Positions 55,848-64,000 of a DNA stretch of 64,000 bases are shown here, piece after piece. This DNA comes from Cryptomeria japonica (Eukaryota; Streptophyta; Pinopsida; Cupressales; Cupressaceae), in assembly GCF_030272615.1 (NCBI RefSeq), contig NC_081410.1:261070437-261134436 (forward strand), written 5' to 3'. Made by a program: the position numbers and the translations under genes. The number at the start of each line of letters is the position of its first letter. Positions within the stretch are counted from its first letter, which is position 1. Under the pieces are notes generated by a model. That model saw only the letters and a list, made by a program, of their open reading frames with translations, was not told the DNA's origin and searched no databases.

Positions 55848-57887
55848 TTAGTTTATGAATCCTTTAATATGAAGGGAAGTATTATGGGGTTGTTGGAAGG
55901 ATGTGTTGTCACTTTCAGTAAAAGTGAGACATGGTGATGACTTTAGACTACCAACCATAGCTTGAAACTGATCTGTGTTTAGGTTGGAGTGGAGGGTCTC
56001 TTCTTGGAGAGCTTGATCTAAGATTGTTTTATGTGAGGGGGATAAGCGTAAAAGATCTAATATGAAGATGAGGGTTGGTGTCTTATCCAATTGCTCTATA
56101 AGATTATATTGTTTGGGGAGGGGTGTCGTTTCTTGTGGTGCTGCTCAAATAGTAATCTTGCTACGATGCGTAACAACGTTGCATGTAGGATTTGGATCTT
56201 TTATGGTAATATTTGCAACTTGTTCATCTGCATCATAAAGGTGATTCACAGTATAATTGTATGCAACATGTGTGTAACTAGTTGTGGTATCTATGTTTCT
56301 CCCTGAGGTGGCAGGACCCCTTTGATCATATGATGGAAGTGGATTCTTGAACATTAAGTGATCATCATTGGATGTTTTTGGGTCATGTCCCTCAATTTCA
56401 ATTTCTCCTCTATGGATAAGATCTTGAACAAGATCTTTTAGCCGATGACATTTGCTTATTTTATGCCCTCTTTCTTGGTGAAATTCACAATGTTCGTGAT
56501 CTCACCACCATGGCGGCTTGACTAGAGGCTCATAATTGGATGTTTTTGGCAAGGTCACAAGATTGGAGGATATTAATTGGCATAATATTGTTTTGATAGG
56601 TTCTCCTAAGAGTGTATATGTGCGTTTTGTCTTGTAGTTTTGTTTCTTTCATTTTGATTCCTCTTGTTGTGTATTGCGACCTTGATTTTGGGGTTATTGA
56701 TTGTGTTGTTGTTAGGATGGGGGTTTTTTCCTACAAACTTGACCACAGGTTGTGGAATTTTTACTGTTCTTGCATCGACTATCCCATCATTGACAATGTT
56801 ATTCTTTTTCTTCCAAAATTTTGGTTTGTCGCTATTATACTGTGGACGAGGACCATCTTTGTTTTCATTATAAATTTTGATAAGTCCCTTTTTGATGAGG
56901 GCTCTTTCACATTTGACACCCTTGAGTGATCATTTCTTCAAAGGATTCTGTGCCCTTCATGTCCAAATGAAATTCCATTTCATCATTTAAGTTGGAAATG
57001 AACATTTCCACTAATTCTTGCTCAGGTAGATGAAGGGAGCGTCTGCTAGATAGTTGTCTCCACCATTGTAGGAAAGTTGAGAACAACTCCCCTGGTTTTT
57101 GTTTTGTGTTGCACAAATCTACCATGGTGACATCACATTCTATGTTGTGTGCATAATGAGCGATGAATTTTTGGACTAGTTCTTCAAATGTTCTAATACC
57201 ACTTGGCAGTCGTGAAAACCATTGTGTGGTCATGCCTCCCAAAATTTGAGGGAAGAGGCACATCAAATATGTGTCCTCATAGGCCACCTCTAAGCAAGCA
57301 GAGTGAAATTCTTGCACATGGTCCCTAGGATCTCCTTTGCCTCTATATTTTTCAAATTTGGTTGTTTCAAACCCTCGTGGAAAAAGTGGTATAAGCATGT
57401 TCCTATCAAAAGAATAGGGACAAATGTCGTTAAGTGAGAATCGAGTGGTCTTCACACCACTGTTCAGTTGTTGGGAGAGATTTTCTACTTGTTGCCTCAA
57501 CATGTCTATTTCTGAAGGAGGAGGACGAGGTGGAGGATTCCCTTGATGATTAGGGTCATAGCAGAAGTAGTCTCTACCTCCTCCACCATCATGATGGATA
57601 TGTTTCTTGAATGTTTGTCATAATTGTGTTGTATGAAAGTTGGAGGGAAGTTTGGCACCCTCTTGAGCGAGTCTTAAGAAATGAGCATTGGCATTGTTTG
57701 TAAGAATTTCATTAAAGAGTCTATTGAATTTGGGATTATGTTGTGCTCTTTCTATATCTTCTGGAGTTGGAGTGCTAGGTATTTCATTATTAGTTCTTCC
57801 TCCAAAGGCCTCATGAAAATCGTTGATATTTTCGTCCTCCTCTTCAATTTCTAGTTGTTGATTCTTCATTGATCTTGTTTGAGCCAT
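55848..57887 (-). pseudogene. Gag of Tat element 2
   Basis: Start ATG at 57,887 (MAQTRSMKNQQ). The capsid-like domain is open in 56,907-57,503: FETTKFEKYRGKGDPRDHVQEF, TTQWFSRLPSGIRTFEELVQKFIAHY and ELFSTFLQWWRQL. A zinc-knuckle-like CEFHQERGHKISKC is encoded at about 56,455-56,500. A C-terminal piece before the protease (55,848-56,354) contains HKTILDQALQE. There are stops and shifts between about 56,500 and 56,900. Confidence 0.85.
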
Positions 57888-60561
57888 GGTTTTGAAAGTT
57901 GATGTTGTGAAAGTGACTATGAGGTGGTGATGAAATGTTTGATGGAAGACATGTTTTTGTGAATTTTTTTGTAGAAGATAGATCTCTAATACTGAAGGTT
58001 GCATGTCAACAAAGTTCTTTGTGAATTGCTCTTGTGCTTTTTCAACAATTTTGATGTGATGAGGTATAGCAAGGTTTGTGATGTGTTACAATCCAAGCTA
58101 CCTAGAAATGAGAGGATGCCCTCATAAACCAATTTTAACCTATCTAGATGTGTAGAAATGCCTCTTAGGATGATTGATCCTAGATGTAGAGACACCCTAA
58201 AAATTGATTTGTTGGTTTTTTTTAAGAAGTGTCTGAAAGGATTAAGGACAAGACCTCTTTGTGTTGAGAGTTGAGTGATTTTGTGATGTTTGGATGTGAA
58301 AGTGGATAGTATATGTGTTTCAATAAAATTCTTCTATTATGAAGGGGGTTTCTACTTCTTCCTCTCTTACAGGGGTTGGTGGTTCCTCTCGAGCTTCGTT
58401 GTATGTGATACAATCTTGAGGAAAGAAAGCATGATTGATCTTGCCCCCTTTGTTCTTATGATAATCAAAAGCTCTATACTAAGTGAAAGCTCTATTGCTC
58501 AAAGGCTCTTTGTGAAATTCGTTGGATTTTCTCTGAAGGTACAAGTGCATATGACGCAAGAATACTCTATGTTGGAGAAAGAGTTGTCTATTGATATAGA
58601 AAAAATTCCTTTTCTTGATAAAAGCCTTTGAACCAAGTTGTCTCTTCTTCAGTTTGGTCTTTTGAAGAATATTTATTTTTCTCAAGATATGAGTGATGGT
58701 CATACAAAATGATACTTTGTTTCACTTGTTGAGGTAGATTTGTTTATTAATGTTGATGTAGATTTGTTGGATGGATACTTTGTTTCAATTGTTTTGAATC
58801 CTTTGACAGGAAAACACAACAAGCACACAAGCATATAATCTTGCCCCTTTTCAATAAAGGCACAACAAGTGTGGGTCTAAATCAACCCAATCATAAAATT
58901 TTTGACCCTTATAGATGTATTTTATGTTCCCAAAGCCTAAAGTCGGCCCAAATTTTTACTGGTCTGAAACAAGACAAATACAACTCAAACACTTTTTATC
59001 ACTAAGGTCATGGCCAGTTGTGATATTTTTAGCCCACATCTTGATATTTCTTTGAGTTTGGTACTACATACCTTATGTTTCCCGATGTGGTAGGTAAGGA
59101 TGCGATATACTAAGTCTTGCACAAGCATAATAGATAGATAATCCCTATGATGGGGGAGTCACCACTTTCATGAAGCTACAAGTAGCCTTTCAAAAATCCC
59201 TATTTCTACTCAAGGAAATATGTATGGTGAGTATCTTGGGAGCGAAACCATCTATGCTCTTGCACTGAACTTTTCACAAATATCCCCAATCAATAGAACG
59301 GGTGGGCTTCTAAAATAAGAGGTGTCTATTAATGTTCGATGTCTTTGGATGTAAGTTCATTATGCAATGACTCACTTAAGAGCCTTGTAACTCACGGTGG
59401 GGACCATATGTCCTTTCGACAAGTTACACTGTAGGAACAATTACACCCAAGGCTACAAATTTCGCTCTCACCTGATTTCTATAGCGGCTCGAAGGATTTA
59501 CCTTGCAAGGTCATTCCCAAGAGTGATGTGTCTCTTGGCAGACCTCTCTTAAAAATAGAAAATTTAGAGCATTACTAACACTTTTCTCTTGCACCTAGGA
59601 CCATGAGAGCCAAGAGAGAGGATAGTGTGTGTTAGAAATGGGACCACTCTACACATTTGCACAAGCATGCCAAACATGAAAAACACTTGTTCTTTTTAAC
59701 CTTTTATGGCAATATGATCTATTTGCTATTTGGAGATGTTGCTCCAATAGACACGATGTTCTTTTTATTCCATAAAGAAATTTGTTTTCTAGCAAGTGAA
59801 ATCCTGGTAAACAAAATGAAAGCACGTTTTCTTAAAAGAAAATTGCTTTTGCAAATAAATGGACAAGTTTGATTGTTCTTTTGAACTTGCAAATAAAAGG
59901 TCAATTGTGAATTTTACCATTGCAAGAAATGAAAGATTGTTGTTTTTTTTTAAGCCCAAATTGAAATGTTTTTCTCTAACTTGTAAGAAATCAAAGTATT
60001 TGATTTGTTGTTCTTTTTACCTTACAATGAGATTCTTTTTAAGCCCAAATGAAGATGTAGTTGATTTTTAGCCCAAAATGAAAGATGAGATTCTTTTTAA
60101 ACCAAAGGAAAATGAATTCTTTTTACCCAACTTGAAAAGCTAGAAAGAAATCAAACTCCTAATTCTAACTCCTCCAATCGTGCAAGAAGAAAAGTTAATG
60201 AAATTTCAAATCTTTTGGTGGGCTTCCACAAGCGTAAGTTTAATTTTTCGGTTACAATTTTGAGCTCTTTGTTACAAAAGCACTACTCTGTGAGAACATA
60301 GAAGCTCTACTTTGGACAACAGCACCGAAGTACTCACAAAAGCGCAAAACAAATAACAACAACGCTAAAATATTAACAAAAGCGCTAATTTAAAATGTTT
60401 GACAAAATTAAAAAAAATTGACAGACAAAGAGCGCAAAAGAGCTAGATTATTACAACAATGCTAATTAATGAACAAAAGCACTAAAACTCTAACTAAAGC
60501 ACAAAAAATATAATGAAAGCGCTAAAACTCTAACTAAAGTGCTAAAACTTTTTGGCTTTTT
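57888..60561 (-). other. Leader of Tat element 2 (truncated by an inserted LTR element)
   Basis: About 2.7 kb without a supported gene. It has phrases shared with the element 1 leader (ATAGCGGCTC at about 59,482; TTTTTAAGCCCAAAATGA repeats at 59,945-60,110) and ends in the AGCGCTTTTGT repeat cluster. The 5' LTR and primer site must lie beyond the inserted element, outside the window. Confidence 0.65.
60336..60549 (-). repeat. Cluster of TTTTAGCGCTTTTGT-type repeats before gag of Tat element 2
   Basis: Plus-strand copies include ACAAAAGCGCAAAAC (60,336), ACAACAACGCTAAAA (60,356), AACAAAAGCGCTAATT (60,375), ACAAAGAGCGCAAAA (60,426), ACAACAATGCTAATT (60,454), AACAAAAGCACTAAAAC (60,473), GAAAGCGCTAAAAC (60,516) and AAAGTGCTAAAAC (60,537). 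More diverged copies lie at 60,285-60,330. In element sense these read TTTTAGCGCTTTTGT, so this cluster is inverted relative to the one at 45,326-45,562. Confidence 0.85.
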
Positions 60562-61682
60562 TGATGTTTATGTTGTGATTGTCATTGATGGACACACACT
60601 TGCATTGAGATCCCCTTTATATGTATGAGTTAGAGCACAACTGGTATTTGTTCCAACCGAAATGTTGTATTATAGTCTTTAGACTATTGGTGTTTTGCAG
60701 AATGTATTTCCTGGTCTGAAGCGGCATGTCGACCCCAAGCGGTTCGTGGATCCCAAGCGTTACGAGGAATTAAAGCGGCATAACACATTTTTACTAGTCT
60801 TCATTTTTGACAAACCGGCAACCGGTATATTGTATGAACCGGTAATACTCTGTGATGAGTTACCAACCGACATTTTGTGATGAGTTACCATCCACCGATT
60901 ATTTGACGGTGCCGACACTTTAACGGTGCTTTTTGTGTCGTGCTACCAAGTATGTCCAGGTTCATTGAACCTAGGAAATTGTAATGTAATCCTATTGGAC
61001 CGACATGAAACCAGATTCCTTTATAAGGACATCATGTCTAGGGTTTTATGTTGTTGATGTGGTTGTAGCAAAAGTTTATGTTGTTGCTAGGGTTTAAGGT
61101 GGTTGAGGAGTTGGAGAGAATATGAATGTGTAGAAGACTAAAGTAATGCTGGAATGCAATAGGAATGAGCTATCAAGGATCTAACCGAGAAGTCTGTGCT
61201 ATTAGCTAGATCAAACACTTGTTGATTACTCACATATTTGACAAGTCTGTAGCCCTTAACCGGGTAGGCCCAAAAGCCTTTTGTAAATCCTCTAACAAGG
61301 TGGTTCACATCTGTGAATCTAAAATCCTCTAGCAAGGTAGTCTTTAATCGAACTTATCTCCTAACAGAGATTGAGATTCCTAACAGGATCTGTTCTGGTA
61401 AAGAACATTGTAAGACCTTAACCGGTCTGGTTCCTATTCTACAGATAGTTACTTGTGAGTTCCATCTCACCATGGTTTTCCCATTTGGGTTTCCACATCA
61501 AAATCTCTTGTGTTATGGTGTTTTTTCTTTTGTGGGTGAATGCATTATTAGCTATTTGGTTTTCATGTGTGTTAACCAGTTTGTCCGCTAAACTATTTTA
61601 TTGGTTTACTGTTAGTCTTGCAAAGTGTTGAAGTATAGAGATTTTTGGCATACTAATTCACCCCCCCTCTTAGTATTCATCA
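60562..61682 (+). repeat. 5' LTR of the right-hand LTR element
   Basis: It starts TGATG (60,562) and ends CATCA (61,682), which are perfect inverted termini, followed by the primer site. A TATA-like TTTATAAGG is at about 61,020-61,028. The end (AATTCACCCCCCCTCTTAGT) resembles the end of the LTR of the 6.6-kb element. The start is inferred from the inverted termini, since no second LTR copy is available. Confidence 0.7.
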
Positions 61683-61684
61683 AT

Positions 61685-61696
61685 TGGTATCAGAGC
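61685..61696 (+). other. Primer binding site, initiator tRNA-Met type (right-hand element)
   Basis: TGGTATCAGAGC, 2 nt inside the LTR end, the same spacing as in the 6.6-kb element. Confidence 0.95.
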
Positions 61697-61732
61697 CTAC
61701 CTTTCTATAAGTTTAACCACTTGGAAATAGAT

Positions 61733-63011
61733 ATGGGGGAATACTCTATAAGGGAACTTACTCATTGGCTCACTCAGTCTGAGCAAGCCTATGATGATCT
61801 TATGGTCAAATACAAGGCATCTCAAGTAAAAAGGAGAGAACATGTAGAAAAGCTGACGGAGCTATCTGAAAATAGTTCTTCAGATGAAGCAGACATGGAA
61901 GCCCTAATTGCAAAAGTAAATAAGTTGAATGAATCAAACTCCAACCTGAGAAAGGAGTTGGAAGGATTGACTATCTGGATGTGTCAAGAGCTTGAGAATC
62001 GAAGGAAAGCTGTAGATCTGGTGAAATAAAGAGATCATGAGATCTCCAAGCTGAAACAAGAGATCAGTGCCTTGACAGCTCAACTCCATGCAAGCAAAGT
62101 GGAAAAGGAAGACATGCAAGGAGAACTGAACATTGCCATCTTTGAGAATGGGAAACCTGTTGGAAAAAAATGCTGCTATTTCCAAAGAAATCTTTGAGTC
62201 AAAGGAAATACTCGCTAAGTTCAACAAGAGTACTGTCAAGCTAGAGCAAAAGCTTGAATTTGCCAAACCAGTTAAGAATATGAATGGACTTGGTTATTCA
62301 GGTCATGAGGAATGTGAGACCTCTGGTACAAATGCTGGAACATCAAAGAAACAATCGACATCAAAGGATAAAGGTAAGCAAAAGTTTAAACCTGTTTGCT
62401 TTAACTATCTTAAAGAAGGACAGAATGCAAATGTGTGTAGGAGTAAGGCTTACAACAATTTTCCTTATTTCCTAAATGATAAGCCTAGATCCTATAGATT
62501 TGATGGTAACTGTTATGCATGCAACAAGTATGGGCATAGAGCATCTGAATGTAGGTCTGTTATGAATAACACTGGAAGATATCCTTAGAGGACCCAAGGA
62601 GTTGGTCCTGAACCTTTTGTGAACTAGAATCACAATCGGTTTAATGCCTTCAATCATTAGCCAAGAAGCGGTGGCTATCAAGCGACAATCAGATGGAGAG
62701 CAAATTATATGGTCTGTCATGGTCATGGTCACACTGCTACAACATGTAGAAGGAAGAATGGAAACATGAACAATGGACCTTGGAGAGCACTTGGATTGGT
62801 CTGCTATCATTGCAACAAACCAGGTCACGTTGCCAGATTCTGTAGATCAAGAAAGAACATATCTGATGATATACTAGTCACTCTGGAAGGAAACATTGAT
62901 GTTGACATTGTTCAAGAAGATATGAACAAAATCTGGAAGAAGAAACTAGTGGTGTTACTAGAGGAACTAGTTTCTGCACCTAGTGTGGAAATTACGGAAT
63001 CGACAAACTAA
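61733..63011 (+). pseudogene. Gag-like protein of the right-hand element
   Basis: Start ATG 61,733 (MGEYSIRELTHWL). The first 100 codons and the continuation after a stop at 62,027 are coiled coil (KVNKLNESNSNLRKELEGL; ISKLKQEISALTAQL). A frameshift near 62,150 leads into 62,133-62,588, with a damaged knuckle CFNYLKEGQNANVC and a complete one CYACNKYGHRASEC. A further open part (62,709-63,011) has CHGHGHTATTC and a complete CYHCNKPGHVARFC. The C-terminus is acidic. Same layout as the gag at 36,978-37,846, but the sequences are clearly different. Confidence 0.8.
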
Positions 63012-63459
63012 ACTTCAGAAAAGCTTAGGGGGAGTAGACGGAAAAATGTTTAGAACCCCCGATTGACACTTGTAAAAGAACTTAACTGGTATATGATACC
63101 TGTCATTTGGTCGAAGACTGGAAACGGTAAAAGGAAAATTAGGGTTTATGCCCTAATAGTGGAGCATTTATTGCGGTAGGTGAGGAATATGTTTAAAATG
63201 ATTTTTCAAATCATTTCTCACTATCAGTTTTCGAACGAAGAAAAGTTTTCCAAAGAGCAGAGCAAAGAAAAGGTGATTTGTGCTGAGATTTTGAGAAATT
63301 GAGAAACTGCGAAGGAGATTCAAATTCAAATTGCAAATGGTCAAGTGAAGAACACAAAGTGGTGATTCTGCAACCGACGGAGTGTGAAGTGAAGGAGAAT
63401 CTAAAAGCCCTAAATTCACGTGTTTCAAAAGGTATTTCTCAAGTTTTTAAGTTTCTATC
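63012..63459. other. Gap between gag and the second ORF, no gene seen
   Basis: It contains a purine-rich AAAGCTTAGGGGGAGTAGA at about 63,018-63,036, which resembles a polypurine tract but lies internally. The rest looks untranslated. Confidence 0.45.
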
Positions 63460-64000
63460 ATGGCTTCCACATCTCATACCAGTTGTAGTGCATCTGTCGA
63501 GTCTGCAAGTTTTATTCAGTGCAAGTCTAAGTATAATGCCCTATCACAAGTTTCGACTGGTGTTATAGTAGAAGAAGGGATTTTTGATTACATAGATTGC
63601 AACATTGAAGACCTAGGGTCTCTAGCTATCCACTCCCAACTAGGTTTGTTCTGTGGACAAGATAAAAAGATCAAACCGGAGTATAGTATCTAGGAGAAGA
63701 AGAAGCTCCACAGTGCTGTTTATTTCCTAGAGGATTTCATAAATGATCACATTAGGATCATTCTGAGCAAGAGTTCATGGTGACAAGATGTACCTAGAAA
63801 GAACACATGATATAACACCACAAGCAATTCATGCCGTCACCGGTTTATGCAATACAGGGGATGTGCCAGGCCCAAGGACAGTAAGAAAACTAAAATGTCC
63901 AAGCTCATTGGTTTAGTGAGCGACTCATGAGGTATGACCATCAATTCTATCAAGGATGATCTGGTGAAGTATGCATGTATGGTGATTGGATACCAAATAT
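63460..64000 (+). pseudogene. Start of the unknown ORF shared with the 6.6-kb element
   Basis: ATG 63,460 (MASTSHTSCSAS). VIVEEGIFDYIDCNIEDLG matches GVVYAEDPRMYIHCNIEELG at 36,387-35,599. After a stop at 63,691 the similarity continues as DHIRIILSKSSW (against DVIRIVLSRVHG). In another frame it continues as HDITPQAIHAVTGLCNTG (about 63,808-63,862, against HEITKEVVKAITGLLATG). The protein therefore belongs to the same family but is broken by at least one stop and one frameshift. It continues past the window end. Function unknown. Confidence 0.72.

Larger units (their letters stand above)
44744..60561 (-). mobile_element. Ty3/gypsy Tat-lineage retrotransposon, element 2, with antisense PMD ORF
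   Basis: Internal region read on the minus strand: leader (60,561-57,888), gag, protease, G-patch-like linker, RT/RNase H, archaeal-type RNase H, integrase (to about 50,825), a 6-kb spacer with a plus-strand PMD ORF, polypurine tract, then the 3' LTR. The 5' LTR is not seen because the plus-strand LTR element starting at 60,562 interrupts the leader. All ORFs are broken, but several catalytic motifs remain. The domain order and leader repeats match element 1. Confidence 0.88.
60562..64000 (+). mobile_element. LTR retrotransposon without visible pol, 5' part (runs off the window)
   Basis: An LTR of about 1,121 bp (60,562-61,682), a Met-type primer site, a coiled-coil/CCHC gag, an untranslated gap and the start of an ORF related to the unknown ORF of the 6.6-kb element. 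It sits in the leader of Tat element 2. The base run before it is TTTTT, so a target-site duplication cannot be judged. The right half, including any pol and the 3' LTR, is outside the window. Confidence 0.8.

Noticed and set aside
63012-63050. Polypurine tract ending the right-hand element at about 63,040
   Set aside because: The purine-rich stretch is followed by an ORF of the same kind that lies inside the 6.6-kb element, not by an LTR start.

Overview
This window looks like repeat-dense nuclear DNA from a seed plant with a large genome. A gymnosperm is possible, but nothing here proves it. There are no bacterial-style operons, and I could not recognise a single intact host gene. Almost everything that can be named is a transposable element in some state of decay: two long Ty3/gypsy elements of the Tat type, two LTR elements with gag but no visible polymerase, three L1-like LINEs, three tRNA-headed SINEs, a solo LTR and a foldback (inverted-repeat) element. 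They are nested inside one another, and most nesting events can be read from target-site duplications (TSDs).

Region 1 (1-22,090, minus strand) is Tat element 1, read from its 5' LTR at the right to the integrase at the left window edge. Its order is 5' LTR, a tRNA-Trp-like primer site, a 2.9-kb leader, gag, protease, a G-patch-like linker, reverse transcriptase/RNase H, a second (archaeal-type) RNase H, and integrase. A 1,033-bp solo LTR (3,644-4,676) interrupts the linker. A 9-kb LINE (LINE-A, 12,716-21,705) sits inside the 5' LTR between 15-bp TSDs and carries an internal duplication series.

Region 2 (22,091-30,831) is AT-rich. It holds a decayed unknown ORF, a 1.2-kb retroposed sequence with an uninterrupted 319-codon ORF, a 5'-truncated LINE (LINE-B, 24,972-26,874), and a foldback element into which three SINEs have inserted one after another.

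Region 3 (about 30,840-42,050) is LINE-C on the minus strand. It is split by a complete 6.6-kb LTR element (32,120-38,720) with perfect GGCAA TSDs. That element has a Met-type primer site, a polypurine tract and a coiled-coil plus CCHC gag, followed by an unknown ORF of about 1,090 codons. No protease, integrase or RT is visible.

Region 4 (about 43,340-60,561, minus strand) is Tat element 2. From right to left it has leader, gag, protease, RT/RNase H, archaeal-type RNase H and integrase. Then comes a 3-kb spacer carrying an antisense (plus-strand) plant mobile domain (PMD) ORF, then the polypurine tract and the 3' LTR. Short repeats of the type TTTTAGCGCTTTTGT occur in two clusters, one in the leader before gag (minus-strand reading) and one before the PMD ORF (plus-strand reading).

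Region 5 (60,562-64,000, plus strand) is the 5' part of a second LTR element lacking a visible pol. It has an LTR, Met-type primer site, coiled-coil/CCHC gag and the start of an ORF related to the unknown ORF of the 6.6-kb element. It runs off the window.

The two observations I consider least explained are (a) the inverted short-repeat clusters at both ends of the PMD-carrying Tat element and (b) the unknown long ORF shared by two otherwise dissimilar pol-less LTR elements.
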